From an uncultured Bacteroidota bacterium (lineage in GTDB: Bacteria > Bacteroidota > Bacteroidia > B-17B0 > Aurantibacillaceae), in contig CALMMX010000196.1 of the NCBI GenBank assembly GCA_937868545.1, positions 1 through 35,836 of the forward strand: 35,836 nt of DNA. Direction: 5' to 3'. Below, in pieces: positions 18,277 through 25,349 of the stretch. Numbering within the stretch: the stretch's first letter is position 1; every line of letters starts with the position of its first letter. Position numbers and translations under genes: made by a program. The notes under the pieces are model-generated. The model was given only the letters and a program-made list of their open reading frames with translations. It was not told where the DNA came from and searched no databases.

Positions 18277-19257
18277 ATGTTCGATAAAATAGAAAGAATT
18301 ATTAAACTCCTCAAGCCAAAATATTATGACGGCTTGACATATTTAGTTGTTACTATTGGGGCATCATTGCTATCTAAACCTATTTTGGCAAATATCTTAA
18401 ATTCGATTCTAGTAGCATTCAATCCAAGGTACATTCCTGTTGAACTAAATCTTGTAGGACCTGTATGGGACACAATAATTGCATTGATTTTAATTGCGGG
18501 TGCATTGAGTTGGAATACGAAAAATCGACTAATAGATCTCAAACATCATCCCGAAACACAGCCAGCATACTTATCAATTAATAATTTAAATGTAGAATCA
18601 TTTGAAGAATTATGTCAAAACATATATCCACTCCTTAATGACAATGAATACATTTTTAAAACCGTAGGTCCAAATTCAGGTTTCATGACAACCGAAGCAC
18701 TTAGAACAGACTTTACAATGTGGAACAGATACAAACTCGAAACTATAGTTCCAAATAATTCCAAAATAAAAGCACTATTAGTAGCAAATCCAACTTTAAT
18801 TCCTTCGAAAATATTGGACTTAACAAGGAAATTAGTTATTCATATTGATGCTTTTGAGGAACATTGTCAAAATCCTGATTTTGACTATTCTCAACATCGG
18901 TTTCCCGTTGAATTTAAAAATATTGTCGAAAAGACCTGTTACAATTCAGCAATTTCTTCAAAAATTTTTGTAAAAAGAAAAAAATGGTTGAATAAGAAAT
19001 TAAAAAAAGTTAGAATAACCGAATGGCAAATAATTGGATCGTGTTTATTCACCCCTATCACATCAGGTGATATGGACATAGTGCTTTTGCTACCAACTGA
19101 AAAAAATAGTCTAAGAGAATCTATACAAGACATAAAATTTGATTTCAAATTGAAATTTAAAATTAGTCTCCATGAAACTGCTTTTGCTCAAAATGAAATC
19201 GAAGGCTTTGAATTTTTTCTATCAAAAAATAACTTTAAATTAATTGGAAATGGGTAA
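18277..19257 (+). CDS. Membrane-anchored nucleotidyltransferase-like protein (gene cassette 2)
   Basis: This is a 326-residue protein. Two hydrophobic segments (about 20-48 and 61-79) predict an N-terminal membrane hairpin. The middle (about 100-225) is soluble and unknown, with a striking HIDAFEEHCQNPDFDYSQHRFPVEF stretch (189-213) that suggests a conserved helical domain. The C-terminal ~80 residues read as a pol-beta-type nucleotidyltransferase: Gly254-Ser255, then Asp265-x-Asp267 in GDMDIVLLLP, and a tail with SLHE and EGFEFFLSKNNFKLI typical of minimal nucleotidyltransferases. A conserved third acidic residue is not certain (Glu300 is a candidate). It overlaps the next gene by 8 bp. Nucleotidyltransferases occur in toxin-antitoxin and signalling-based defence systems; that role here is inference. 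Confidence 0.65.
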   Translation: MFDKIERIIKLLKPKYYDGLTYLVVTIGASLLSKPILANILNSILVAFNPRYIPVELNLVGPVWDTIIALILIAGALSWNTKNRLIDLKHHPETQPAYLSINNLNVESFEELCQNIYPLLNDNEYIFKTVGPNSGFMTTEALRTDFTMWNRYKLETIVPNNSKIKALLVANPTLIPSKILDLTRKLVIHIDAFEEHCQNPDFDYSQHRFPVEFKNIVEKTCYNSAISSKIFVKRKKWLNKKLKKVRITEWQIIGSCLFTPITSGDMDIVLLLPTEKNSLRESIQDIKFDFKLKFKISLHETAFAQNEIEGFEFFLSKNNFKLIGNG

Positions 19258-19621
19258 AGACTTGCATTATTCAATCAGACCATTTATCAAAAATGCGTTA
19301 ATAGGACATAAAGCAGTTAAGTCAATTGAAGAAATTGACACAGACGAATATTATGTTTATAAAATAACAAGGAATTTTGGTTATTCAGATGTCCTTGTAG
19401 TGCTTAGTGACGCGTATACATTTAATCATTATAGTTATTTGAATAAACCAGATATACTTAAAAATGGTGGTTTTTTTTTAGTTGCAAGACCTGAGGCAAG
19501 TGTTAACGAAATGAATGACATTCCTAATAAAACAGTTGTTGGTAGACTTTCAAGATTACTTGGTGCGCTTAATAAAAGTGAATTTTGGACATATGAGCCA
19601 CCTCAAAAAGACAAAAACTAA
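19250..19621 (+). CDS. Small protein of unknown function, partner gene in cassette 2
   Basis: This is a 123-residue soluble protein that I do not recognise. It looks alpha/beta, with strands YYVYKITRNFG, DVLVVLSD and GGFFLVARPEA separated by helices, and a charged C-terminus (PPQKDKN). No signal peptide or membrane segment is present. I use ATG 19250; a TTG lies two codons upstream (19244). The ATG sits inside the last codons of the nucleotidyltransferase-like gene (8-bp overlap), so the two are translationally coupled and probably work together. The stop lies only 4 bp before the attC core CCATAAC, which supports it as a real, complete cassette gene. Confidence 0.6.
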   Translation: MGKDLHYSIRPFIKNALIGHKAVKSIEEIDTDEYYVYKITRNFGYSDVLVVLSDAYTFNHYSYLNKPDILKNGGFFLVARPEASVNEMNDIPNKTVVGRLSRLLGALNKSEFWTYEPPQKDKN

Positions 19622-19625
19622 CTGA

Positions 19626-19802
19626 CCATAACCGCACCTAAAAAAAATGCGGGCATTCAGCGTTGGCATTTGCAAAAGCGGTCGCAAGCAAAAGACATTT
19701 ATTTTTGCTTTGCAAATGGCTAAAAAACATTTAGCTTCGTCAGTAATATTTCGGTAAGAAAATGTTTCAAACCGCACTAGGCAAAGCTCCAAAACGTTAC
19801 CT
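19626..19802 (+). other. attC-like site 2 (3' end of cassette 2)
   Basis: The element runs from CCATAAC (19626-19632), exactly complementary to the cassette 2 start GTTATGG (18244-18250), to GTTACCT (19796-19802), about 177 bp. Inner arms are CATTTGCAAA (19667-19676) with TTTGCAAATG (19709-19718). Nested inside are AGCAAAA (19687-19693) with TTTTGCT (19703-19709, sharing one base). The block AGTAATATTTCGGTA followed by TTTCAAA is shared with site 1. No further cassette is seen to the right, so GTTACCT is probably the original target flank. Confidence 0.65.
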
Positions 19803-19872
19803 GCTATTTTAAACAGCCACTATGTAAATGCAGTAAGCTCCTCAATAAAAAGTACGATTTAAAAGAATGGGG

Positions 19873-22680
19873 CTACTTTACTTCAAAATATTTTTTAAAG
19901 TTGTAAGTAAATAATAATAGTAAGTAACGGTTCAAAGCATTTGTTCTAATATCTTGTATATAGCTATCAGTGTTGGTTCGCTGTATAGAATTGTTTTGAT
20001 TTAAAATATCATACGCCATTAATTTTAGTTCTGCTTGTTTGTTTTTTAAAAACTTATAGCCTATGGCTGCATTCCATAAAGAAATAGTTTGGTTGTAACT
20101 ACTACTTAATCCATTGTAATAGGAGTTTATGTATTCTGTTTGCAAAATAAGGCCTTTCCAAGGGTTTAAATTAATTTTTAGTTTGGAGTTTTGAGAAAAG
20201 TATGTGGTGTTGGCACTGCTTTGCAACGTATTATTAATATTACTGTAAGATGAATTTGATGAAATGCTGTAATCAAATTTTTGGCTGATATTACTACTCA
20301 ATACTAATCCTAAACCAGCAGTGGCAGTTTTTGCATAGTTTAAATTTTGATTTATTAAACCTGGTATATTATTGTAATTACCCGAGGCATTAACGCTCAA
20401 ATTTGATTTAATAATGGAAATAGGAAATGTATAATTTATAAATGAACGAATGGTGTAGTAGTTATTTACATTCACAGGGCGTGTTATTTGCGAGCCTTTA
20501 GCTAAGTAAATAGAATTGTAAACTGTTGTATCATTATTAGCAATTAAGGTACTATTACTAATGTAATTGGATGAGTAATTGCCATTTACCAATGCAAAAA
20601 AGGATGTAGCTTTTTCGGTATTTACTGCCGAATACCTAATGTTTAAGGCTTGTTGAAAATCTTGCTTTAAATCAGAATTACCAGTACTAAGTTGTAATGA
20701 GTTGGTATTATTTACTACATCTTGCAATTGCTCAATACTAGGCGCATTATTAGAAGTTTTGTAAGTGAGTCGTAAATTTTTCTTTGGTGTTATTTTGTAT
20801 TGCAGTTGTGCAGTTGGCAAAATAGATTGAAATATTCTGCTATTAATTAAACTACTTGGGTACTCTTGGTTTTTACTTAGTTGTGCCCATTGGTAAGCAG
20901 CATTTAAAGTAATATTTAATTTTGGTTTTTGGTATTTGTAACCTATACCTCCCGATTGAGATTGATAACTATTCCCAAAAACGTTAGATAAAGAAGTGTC
21001 TAACAATGTGTAGTTGTTTGAGGTATAATTATAATCATAATTTTTTTTAGAAGAATAGTTAGAATTATAAGTTGTATTGTAGCTTACTAATAAAAAGCTA
21101 GTGAGGCTTAGTGGTTCTGTATATGTAATGTTTCCGCTAATTGTTTTCCCGTTTTTACCCGTAATGGTCGTTTGATTTATGGTGTCGGAAAGTGTAGTGG
21201 TATTGTAATAATTATTTAAAATATATAAATTTCCATCACCATTATTTTTGGTAATTGTTGGAGTAATATTAATTGATAGTGTTCTTCCTTTTTTAGGAAA
21301 TGAGTGCCTATATAAAATTGGTAATGAAATATTATAGCTAAAATTAGTTGATGATGTTTTGTTTTCGGTATTACTAATAGTTGTATCTAATTTAATATTA
21401 TCACCAAATAATTTTTTTGAATTTGTATTGTTTTGGAAGGAGGCTTTAGGTTGAATTGTAATTTGATTGTTACTGTCTAGTTTAGTATCAAACTTAAAAT
21501 TGATTCGGTTATTGTAATTATCAGATATTACGGTGTTATTTTCATTATAAATAAGTCCATTAGTATTGCCAATAATGTATTGCTGGTAAAGATTTGATAG
21601 GGCATTGTTATTAGTGAAATTAAAAAAATAACTTCCTGTAATGTCTGTTTTCTTCCCCCATTTATCAAGGTAGTTTATTCCAATTGCCGATGTTGTATTA
21701 ATCCCATTGGTAGTATTTACCAAAAAATTATCACTTGGGTTTTGTCCGCCATTTCCTTGTCCTCCAACGCCTCTTTGTCCTCTACCAGAACCTTTTCCTC
21801 CATTACTTCCAGAACTCATTACACCTGCAAGGTCATCACTCGAAAAATTTTGTTCGTTAATGTTATTCATTTGAGCCAAAACAGTAAGTCGTCTTTTATC
21901 TTTAAAATAATTAATTACACCACCCACTTTATATTTATTATCATAACCATAGCCAGCATAAGCCTTTCCAAATAGGCCATTTCTAAATTGTGGCTTGGTA
22001 ACTATATTTATAGTTTTTTGTGCCGAACCATCATCAAATCCTGTAAACAGCGATTGATCACTTCGTTTATCAAACACCTGAACTTTGTCAATAATTTCTG
22101 CTGGTAAATTTTTTAAAACGGCATTGGCATCATCACCAAAAAATTGTTTGCCATCTACTGTAACTTGTTTTACTTCTTCGCCTTGTGCATTTACTTTACC
22201 ATCAACAACTGTTACACCAGGCATCTTATTCACTAAATCTTCTGCAGTAGCATCTTTATTTACTTTAAAAGCATTGGCGTTATAGCTTGTTGTATCGCCT
22301 TGTTGCGTTGCTAATGTTTGCTTAGCTTCAACTGTAACTTCTTTAAATAATTTAGATTCTTGCACTAGATTAAAAGTGCCAAGTTGTATTGGTTCTGTGT
22401 AGGTAAATATATTTTTAAAAATTGTTTTATAACCCATCGACATCAACTTTACAACGTACGGAGTATTAGTTTTAGCATCATTAATTATAAAGTTTCCATT
22501 TACATCTGTTACCGCACCTTGTACTAAAGATGAGTCTTTAGGATGCAGTAATATAACAGAAACACCAACTGCTCCTTCTTTACGTTCATCTATTACATTT
22601 CCACTAAGGCTTATAAATTGAGCTTTAGCTGCCGAAACAAACAATAGGAAATAAATTATTATAAAGCACCTTTGCACCAT
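19873..22680 (-). CDS. Outer-membrane beta-barrel protein with CarboxypepD-reg and TonB-plug domains
   Basis: This is a 935-residue outer-membrane protein. ATG 22680 is chosen over TTG 22695 because it begins a clean signal peptide whose cut after AKA leaves Gln as the mature N-terminus. A carboxypeptidase-regulatory-like domain follows (LSGNVIDERKEGAVGVSV). Next comes a plug domain (DLVNKMPGVTV, QVTVDGKQFFGDDA, IDKVQVFDKRSDQS), then a long barrel rich in Asn, Thr, Ser and Tyr. This is the outer membrane beta-barrel/TonB-receptor-like family common in Bacteroidota (PF14905 type). A Gly-rich loop (about 280-315) interrupts the early barrel. I see no clear TonB box or SusD partner, so the substrate is unknown. 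It ends 70 bp from the cassette array. Confidence 0.85.
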   Translation of the reverse strand: MVQRCFIIIYFLLFVSAAKAQFISLSGNVIDERKEGAVGVSVILLHPKDSSLVQGAVTDVNGNFIINDAKTNTPYVVKLMSMGYKTIFKNIFTYTEPIQLGTFNLVQESKLFKEVTVEAKQTLATQQGDTTSYNANAFKVNKDATAEDLVNKMPGVTVVDGKVNAQGEEVKQVTVDGKQFFGDDANAVLKNLPAEIIDKVQVFDKRSDQSLFTGFDDGSAQKTINIVTKPQFRNGLFGKAYAGYGYDNKYKVGGVINYFKDKRRLTVLAQMNNINEQNFSSDDLAGVMSSGSNGGKGSGRGQRGVGGQGNGGQNPSDNFLVNTTNGINTTSAIGINYLDKWGKKTDITGSYFFNFTNNNALSNLYQQYIIGNTNGLIYNENNTVISDNYNNRINFKFDTKLDSNNQITIQPKASFQNNTNSKKLFGDNIKLDTTISNTENKTSSTNFSYNISLPILYRHSFPKKGRTLSINITPTITKNNGDGNLYILNNYYNTTTLSDTINQTTITGKNGKTISGNITYTEPLSLTSFLLVSYNTTYNSNYSSKKNYDYNYTSNNYTLLDTSLSNVFGNSYQSQSGGIGYKYQKPKLNITLNAAYQWAQLSKNQEYPSSLINSRIFQSILPTAQLQYKITPKKNLRLTYKTSNNAPSIEQLQDVVNNTNSLQLSTGNSDLKQDFQQALNIRYSAVNTEKATSFFALVNGNYSSNYISNSTLIANNDTTVYNSIYLAKGSQITRPVNVNNYYTIRSFINYTFPISIIKSNLSVNASGNYNNIPGLINQNLNYAKTATAGLGLVLSSNISQKFDYSISSNSSYSNINNTLQSSANTTYFSQNSKLKINLNPWKGLILQTEYINSYYNGLSSSYNQTISLWNAAIGYKFLKNKQAELKLMAYDILNQNNSIQRTNTDSYIQDIRTNALNRYLLLLFTYNFKKYFEVK

Positions 22681-22733
22681 TCTACTAATATACAATTTCT
22701 ATTTATAGCGTATCTAATTTGAAAAGCACTTAT

Positions 22734-22741
22734 TATTTTTG
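22734..22741 (+). promoter_or_regulatory. Possible Bacteroidota -7 box upstream of the YdeI/CDGSH gene
   Basis: TATTTTTG matches the Bacteroidota -7 consensus TAnnTTTG, 41 bp before the ATG. No TTTG lies at the ideal ~19-bp spacing upstream (one lies 12 bp away), so support is weak. Confidence 0.3.
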
Positions 22742-22782
22742 TATTTTTAATTTGAATTTAAGCTTGATAATAATAGAATACT

Positions 22783-23427
22783 ATGAACCAAAAGATTAAA
22801 GATTTTTTAAATAATGCAAAAACATGGAAAGAAGAATATGAATTATTACATTCTATTATTTCTGATTGTGGATTAGTTGAAGATTTTAAATGGATGCACC
22901 CATGTTATACTTATAATAAGGCTAATGTTGTTTTAATTCATGGGTTTAAAGAGTATTGTGCAATTGCCTTTTTTAAAGGAGCGTTGTTAAGTGATTCAAA
23001 AGGTGTATTAATTCAGCAGACAGAAAATGTTCAATCTGGTAGGCAAATACGATTTAAATCTTTGAAGGAAATTGAAAAGAATGAATCTATTATTAAGGCT
23101 TATATTTTTGAAGCTATTGAAATTGAGAAGGCAGGTTTAAAAGTTGAATTAAAGAAAAGAGATGATATTGTTGCCTGTGAGGAATTACTCAATAAATTCA
23201 AAGAAGATGAAAAATTTAAAAAGGCATTTCACACTTTAACACCTGGGCGTCAAAAAGCCTATCATTTGTTTTTTAATGATGCGGCTCAATCAAAAACAAG
23301 GGTTACGCGCATCGAAAAATATTTACAAAGAATTATGAATGGCAAAGGGTTAACTGATTGTACTTGTGGCTTATCTAAGAGAATGCCCAATTGCGATGGT
23401 TCTCATAAACAATTGTTGAATAAATAA
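22783..23427 (+). CDS. YdeI/DUF1801-like protein with C-terminal CDGSH iron-sulfur motif
   Basis: This is a 214-residue cytoplasmic protein. The N-terminal ~110 residues match the DUF1801/YdhG-like fold (DFKWMHPCYTY, VVLIHGFKEYCAIAFFKG, GRQIRFKS). Residues about 140-190 match the YdeI/OmpD-associated module (FHTLTPGRQKAYHLFF, KTRVTRIEKYLQRI). The last ~20 residues contain CTCGLSKRMPNCDGSH. This fits the CDGSH consensus C-x-C-x2-[ST]-x3-P-x-C-D-G-[STA]-H exactly, so three Cys and one His could hold a 2Fe-2S cluster. I recall similar tails in other Bacteroidota YdeI-type proteins. The biochemical role is unknown; 'bacteriocin protection' names for this family rest on weak evidence. It diverges from the beta-barrel gene. 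Confidence 0.8.
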   Translation: MNQKIKDFLNNAKTWKEEYELLHSIISDCGLVEDFKWMHPCYTYNKANVVLIHGFKEYCAIAFFKGALLSDSKGVLIQQTENVQSGRQIRFKSLKEIEKNESIIKAYIFEAIEIEKAGLKVELKKRDDIVACEELLNKFKEDEKFKKAFHTLTPGRQKAYHLFFNDAAQSKTRVTRIEKYLQRIMNGKGLTDCTCGLSKRMPNCDGSHKQLLNK

Positions 23428-23474
23428 TTGCTTATATAATTAAATCATTGAGATTGAATCAAAAGTCCAAAATC

Positions 23475-23552
23475 GTCATGCCAAACTTGATTCGTCATCT
23501 CTATTGTGTTGATTTTACTCATCTCTAGATTCTGAATCAAGTTCAGAATGAC
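23475..23552. repeat. Palindromic repeat element A (GTCAT...AACTTGATTC type)
   Basis: GTCAT and AACTTGATTC (23475-23479, 23484-23493) are mirrored by GAATCAAGTT and ATGAC (23534-23543, 23548-23552), with four unpaired bases between the two arms on each side. I recognise this as a type of dispersed intergenic repeat seen in many Bacteroidota genomes. Confidence 0.65.
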
Positions 23553-23695
23553 TGTAAAATAGATATTTGATACAGCCTCGTTTTTTTTCTTAAAAAAAGT
23601 AAATTAAAAAATTTTTGGCCTTAAAGTTATTGTATTTATAATTTAGACCAAATTAAAGGATTTGTCAGGCGAAGGGTTGAAATGTCGAAGTTTTT

Positions 23696-23775
23696 CGTCA
23701 TCGCGAGGAAGAATGACGAAGCGATCTCAAACTAAAACAGATTGCTTCTCCGTTAGATAACGGATCACAATGACG
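23696..23775. repeat. Palindromic repeat element B (CGTCAT...GAAGCGATCTC type)
   Basis: The outer arms CGTCAT and ATGACG and the inner arms GAAGCGATCT (23718 onward) and AGATTGCTTC (23740 onward, with one G-U pair) form an imperfect long hairpin. It matches the common bacterial intergenic repeat with 'cgaggaagaatgacgaagc' and 'attgcttc' words. Confidence 0.65.
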
Positions 23776-23781
23776 GAACAA

Positions 23782-23838
23782 TGTCACATCGAGCGAAGTC
23801 GAGATGTCAATTAGTTCTCGACTTCGCTCGAACTGACA
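23782..23838. repeat. Palindromic repeat element C (TCGAGCGAAGTCGAGA type)
   Basis: A perfect 16-bp stem, TCGAGCGAAGTCGAGA (23789-23804) with TCTCGACTTCGCTCGA (23816-23831), encloses an 11-nt loop. It is flanked by TGTCA and TGACA. This is a very common dispersed palindrome in Bacteroidota intergenic DNA. Confidence 0.8.
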
Positions 23839-23872
23839 CATTTGACTAAAAGTGATATGTAATTGTGGGTAA

Positions 23873-23928
23873 TCAAAAAATAAAATCCCAGATTACATGA
23901 TAGAAGTTCTAACATATAAACTGGGATT
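23873..23928 (-). terminator. Terminator after hppD
   Basis: On the minus strand AATCCCAG (revcomp of 23921-23928) pairs with CTGGGATT (revcomp of 23884-23891) and is followed by TTTATTTTTT. It lies just downstream of the hppD stop. The 29-nt loop is long. T-runs on the plus side also allow two-way action. Confidence 0.6.
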
Positions 23929-23946
23929 AATTGTTTTTTTGTTTTT

Positions 23947-25107
23947 TTACAATGTACCTCTTAAAGCTTGTTCTCTTTCAATACTTTCAAATAATGCTTT
24001 AAAGTTACCAGCACCAAATCCTTTAGCTCCCATACGTTGAATTATTTCGTAAAAAAGAGTAGGGCGGTCTTCAACTGGTTTGGTAAATATTTGTAATAAA
24101 TATCCTTCTTCATCAGCATCTACTAGTATTGATAATTTTTGAAGTTCTTTAATGTCTTCTTTCATCATTTCCATGTGTACACCTAATCTTCTTGGAATAT
24201 CATCATAGTAGGCTTGTGGTGGAGGTGGTAAAAATTCTACACCACGAGCTTTTAAATCGGCAACCGTTTTAATAATATCATCTGTGGCTAATGCTAAATG
24301 CTGAACTCCGGCACCTTCATAAAAATCGATGTATTCTTCAATCTGAGATTTTTTCTTTCCTTCTGCTGGTTCGTTAATTGGGAATTTAATACGACCATTT
24401 CCATTACTCATTACTTTACTCATTAGTGCAGAGTATTCAGTAGTAATTTGTTTATCATCAAAACTTAAAAAGTTTACAAAGCCCATAACATCTTCATACC
24501 ACTTTACTGTTTCATTCATTTGGTTCCATCCAACATTACCTACCATGTGGTCAATAAATTTTAAACCCACAGGAGCTGGATTGTAATCACTTTTCCAAGC
24601 TTTAAAGCCAGGTAAAAATTCTCCTTTGTAATTTTTACGTTCAACAAACATATGAATTGTTTCACCATAAGTATAAATGCCGGCACGCACCACTTCACCA
24701 TGCTCATCACTTTCTACAGTTGGTTCCATGTATGATTTTGCACCACGTTTAATAGTTTCTTCATAAGATTTACGAGCATCTTCAACCCATAATGCAATTA
24801 CTTTTACGCCGTCACCATGTTTTTTAACATGTTCTCCAATTTCTGAATTACTATTTAGTGCTGTAGTTAAAACAATACGTATTTTATCTTGTTTTAAAAC
24901 ATATGATACTCTGTCTTTCAAACCTGTTTCTAAACCAGCATAAGCATAAGATTGATACCCAAATGCTGTTTTATAATAGTGTGCTGATTGCTTAGCATTT
25001 CCAACATAAAATTCTACATAGTCAGTTCCTAATAATGGAAGGAAATCTTGTGCTCCTTCAAATATTTTTTCTAATCCGTACTCTACATTTTTTATTTCTT
25101 TTGCCAT
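23947..25107 (-). CDS. hppD: 4-hydroxyphenylpyruvate dioxygenase
   Basis: This 386-residue Fe(II) dioxygenase converts 4-hydroxyphenylpyruvate to homogentisate in tyrosine breakdown. Two vicinal-oxygen-chelate domains are visible: an N-terminal one (about 25-160, DYVEFYVGNAKQSAHYY) and a catalytic one (about 180-375). The iron ligands are His187 (FIDHMVGNV), His270 (GVQHLALATDD) and Glu354 (LFYEIIQRMG). The C-terminal helix segment GFGAGNFKALFESIE, which closes the active site, is intact. The length is normal. It follows hmgA, the gene for the next pathway enzyme, on the same strand after 242 bp, and ends at a terminator. Confidence 0.97.
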   Translation of the reverse strand: MAKEIKNVEYGLEKIFEGAQDFLPLLGTDYVEFYVGNAKQSAHYYKTAFGYQSYAYAGLETGLKDRVSYVLKQDKIRIVLTTALNSNSEIGEHVKKHGDGVKVIALWVEDARKSYEETIKRGAKSYMEPTVESDEHGEVVRAGIYTYGETIHMFVERKNYKGEFLPGFKAWKSDYNPAPVGLKFIDHMVGNVGWNQMNETVKWYEDVMGFVNFLSFDDKQITTEYSALMSKVMSNGNGRIKFPINEPAEGKKKSQIEEYIDFYEGAGVQHLALATDDIIKTVADLKARGVEFLPPPPQAYYDDIPRRLGVHMEMMKEDIKELQKLSILVDADEEGYLLQIFTKPVEDRPTLFYEIIQRMGAKGFGAGNFKALFESIEREQALRGTL

Positions 25108-25188
25108 TTTTTATTTTTTATTTAATGAATAATTTATTTGTTGAATAAATGAACTTGTTAATTTAGTAATTCCAAAAATTTCTATTTA

Positions 25189-25254
25189 CTAATCCCACAT
25201 TGCCATGTAAAGCGAACGAAGCTCTAATTTATTTTTTAATAATTTTGATTCCAT
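25189..25254 (-). CDS. Possible 21-residue micro-ORF between hmgA and hppD
   Basis: An ATG-to-TAG frame encodes a 21-residue peptide starting MESKLLKNK and ending LYMAMWD. It lies on the same strand as the operon, 95 bp downstream of hmgA and 81 bp upstream of hppD, in otherwise AT-rich DNA. It could be a leader peptide or a decayed gene end, or chance. I do not recognise the peptide. Confidence 0.2.
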   Translation of the reverse strand: MESKLLKNKLELRSLYMAMWD

Positions 25255-25349
25255 TTTTTAATTTCAGATTATTTTTCTATTGGTTAAACTTTCCTGAACT
25301 CTTACTTATTCCAGATCACCTATCTCATATCTAAACTCTCACATCTCCC

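Larger units (their letters stand above)
23428..23946. other. 519-bp intergenic block of palindromic repeats, no gene
   Basis: This is the gap between the YdeI/CDGSH gene and hppD, which converge. It holds three different palindromic repeat elements (23475-23552, 23696-23775, 23782-23838), an AT-rich spacer (about 23575-23690) and the terminator of the hppD operon. I see no ORF with coding character. Confidence 0.75.

Noticed and set aside
19556-19792. Minus-strand 78-codon frame across attC-like site 2
   Set aside because: It overlaps the cassette partner gene and the hairpin element, and its composition follows the repeat and not a protein family.
17153-19802. Classical insertion sequence or transposon
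   Set aside because: There is no transposase and no target duplication; the boundary logic (complementary 7-bp cores per gene) fits cassettes better.
21742-22285. Plus-strand frames opposite the beta-barrel gene
   Set aside because: They are antisense shadows of Ser/Asn-rich coding sequence, with no domain or signal peptide.
23475-23838. CRISPR array
   Set aside because: The palindromes belong to three different families, each present once, with no regular spacers and no cas genes.
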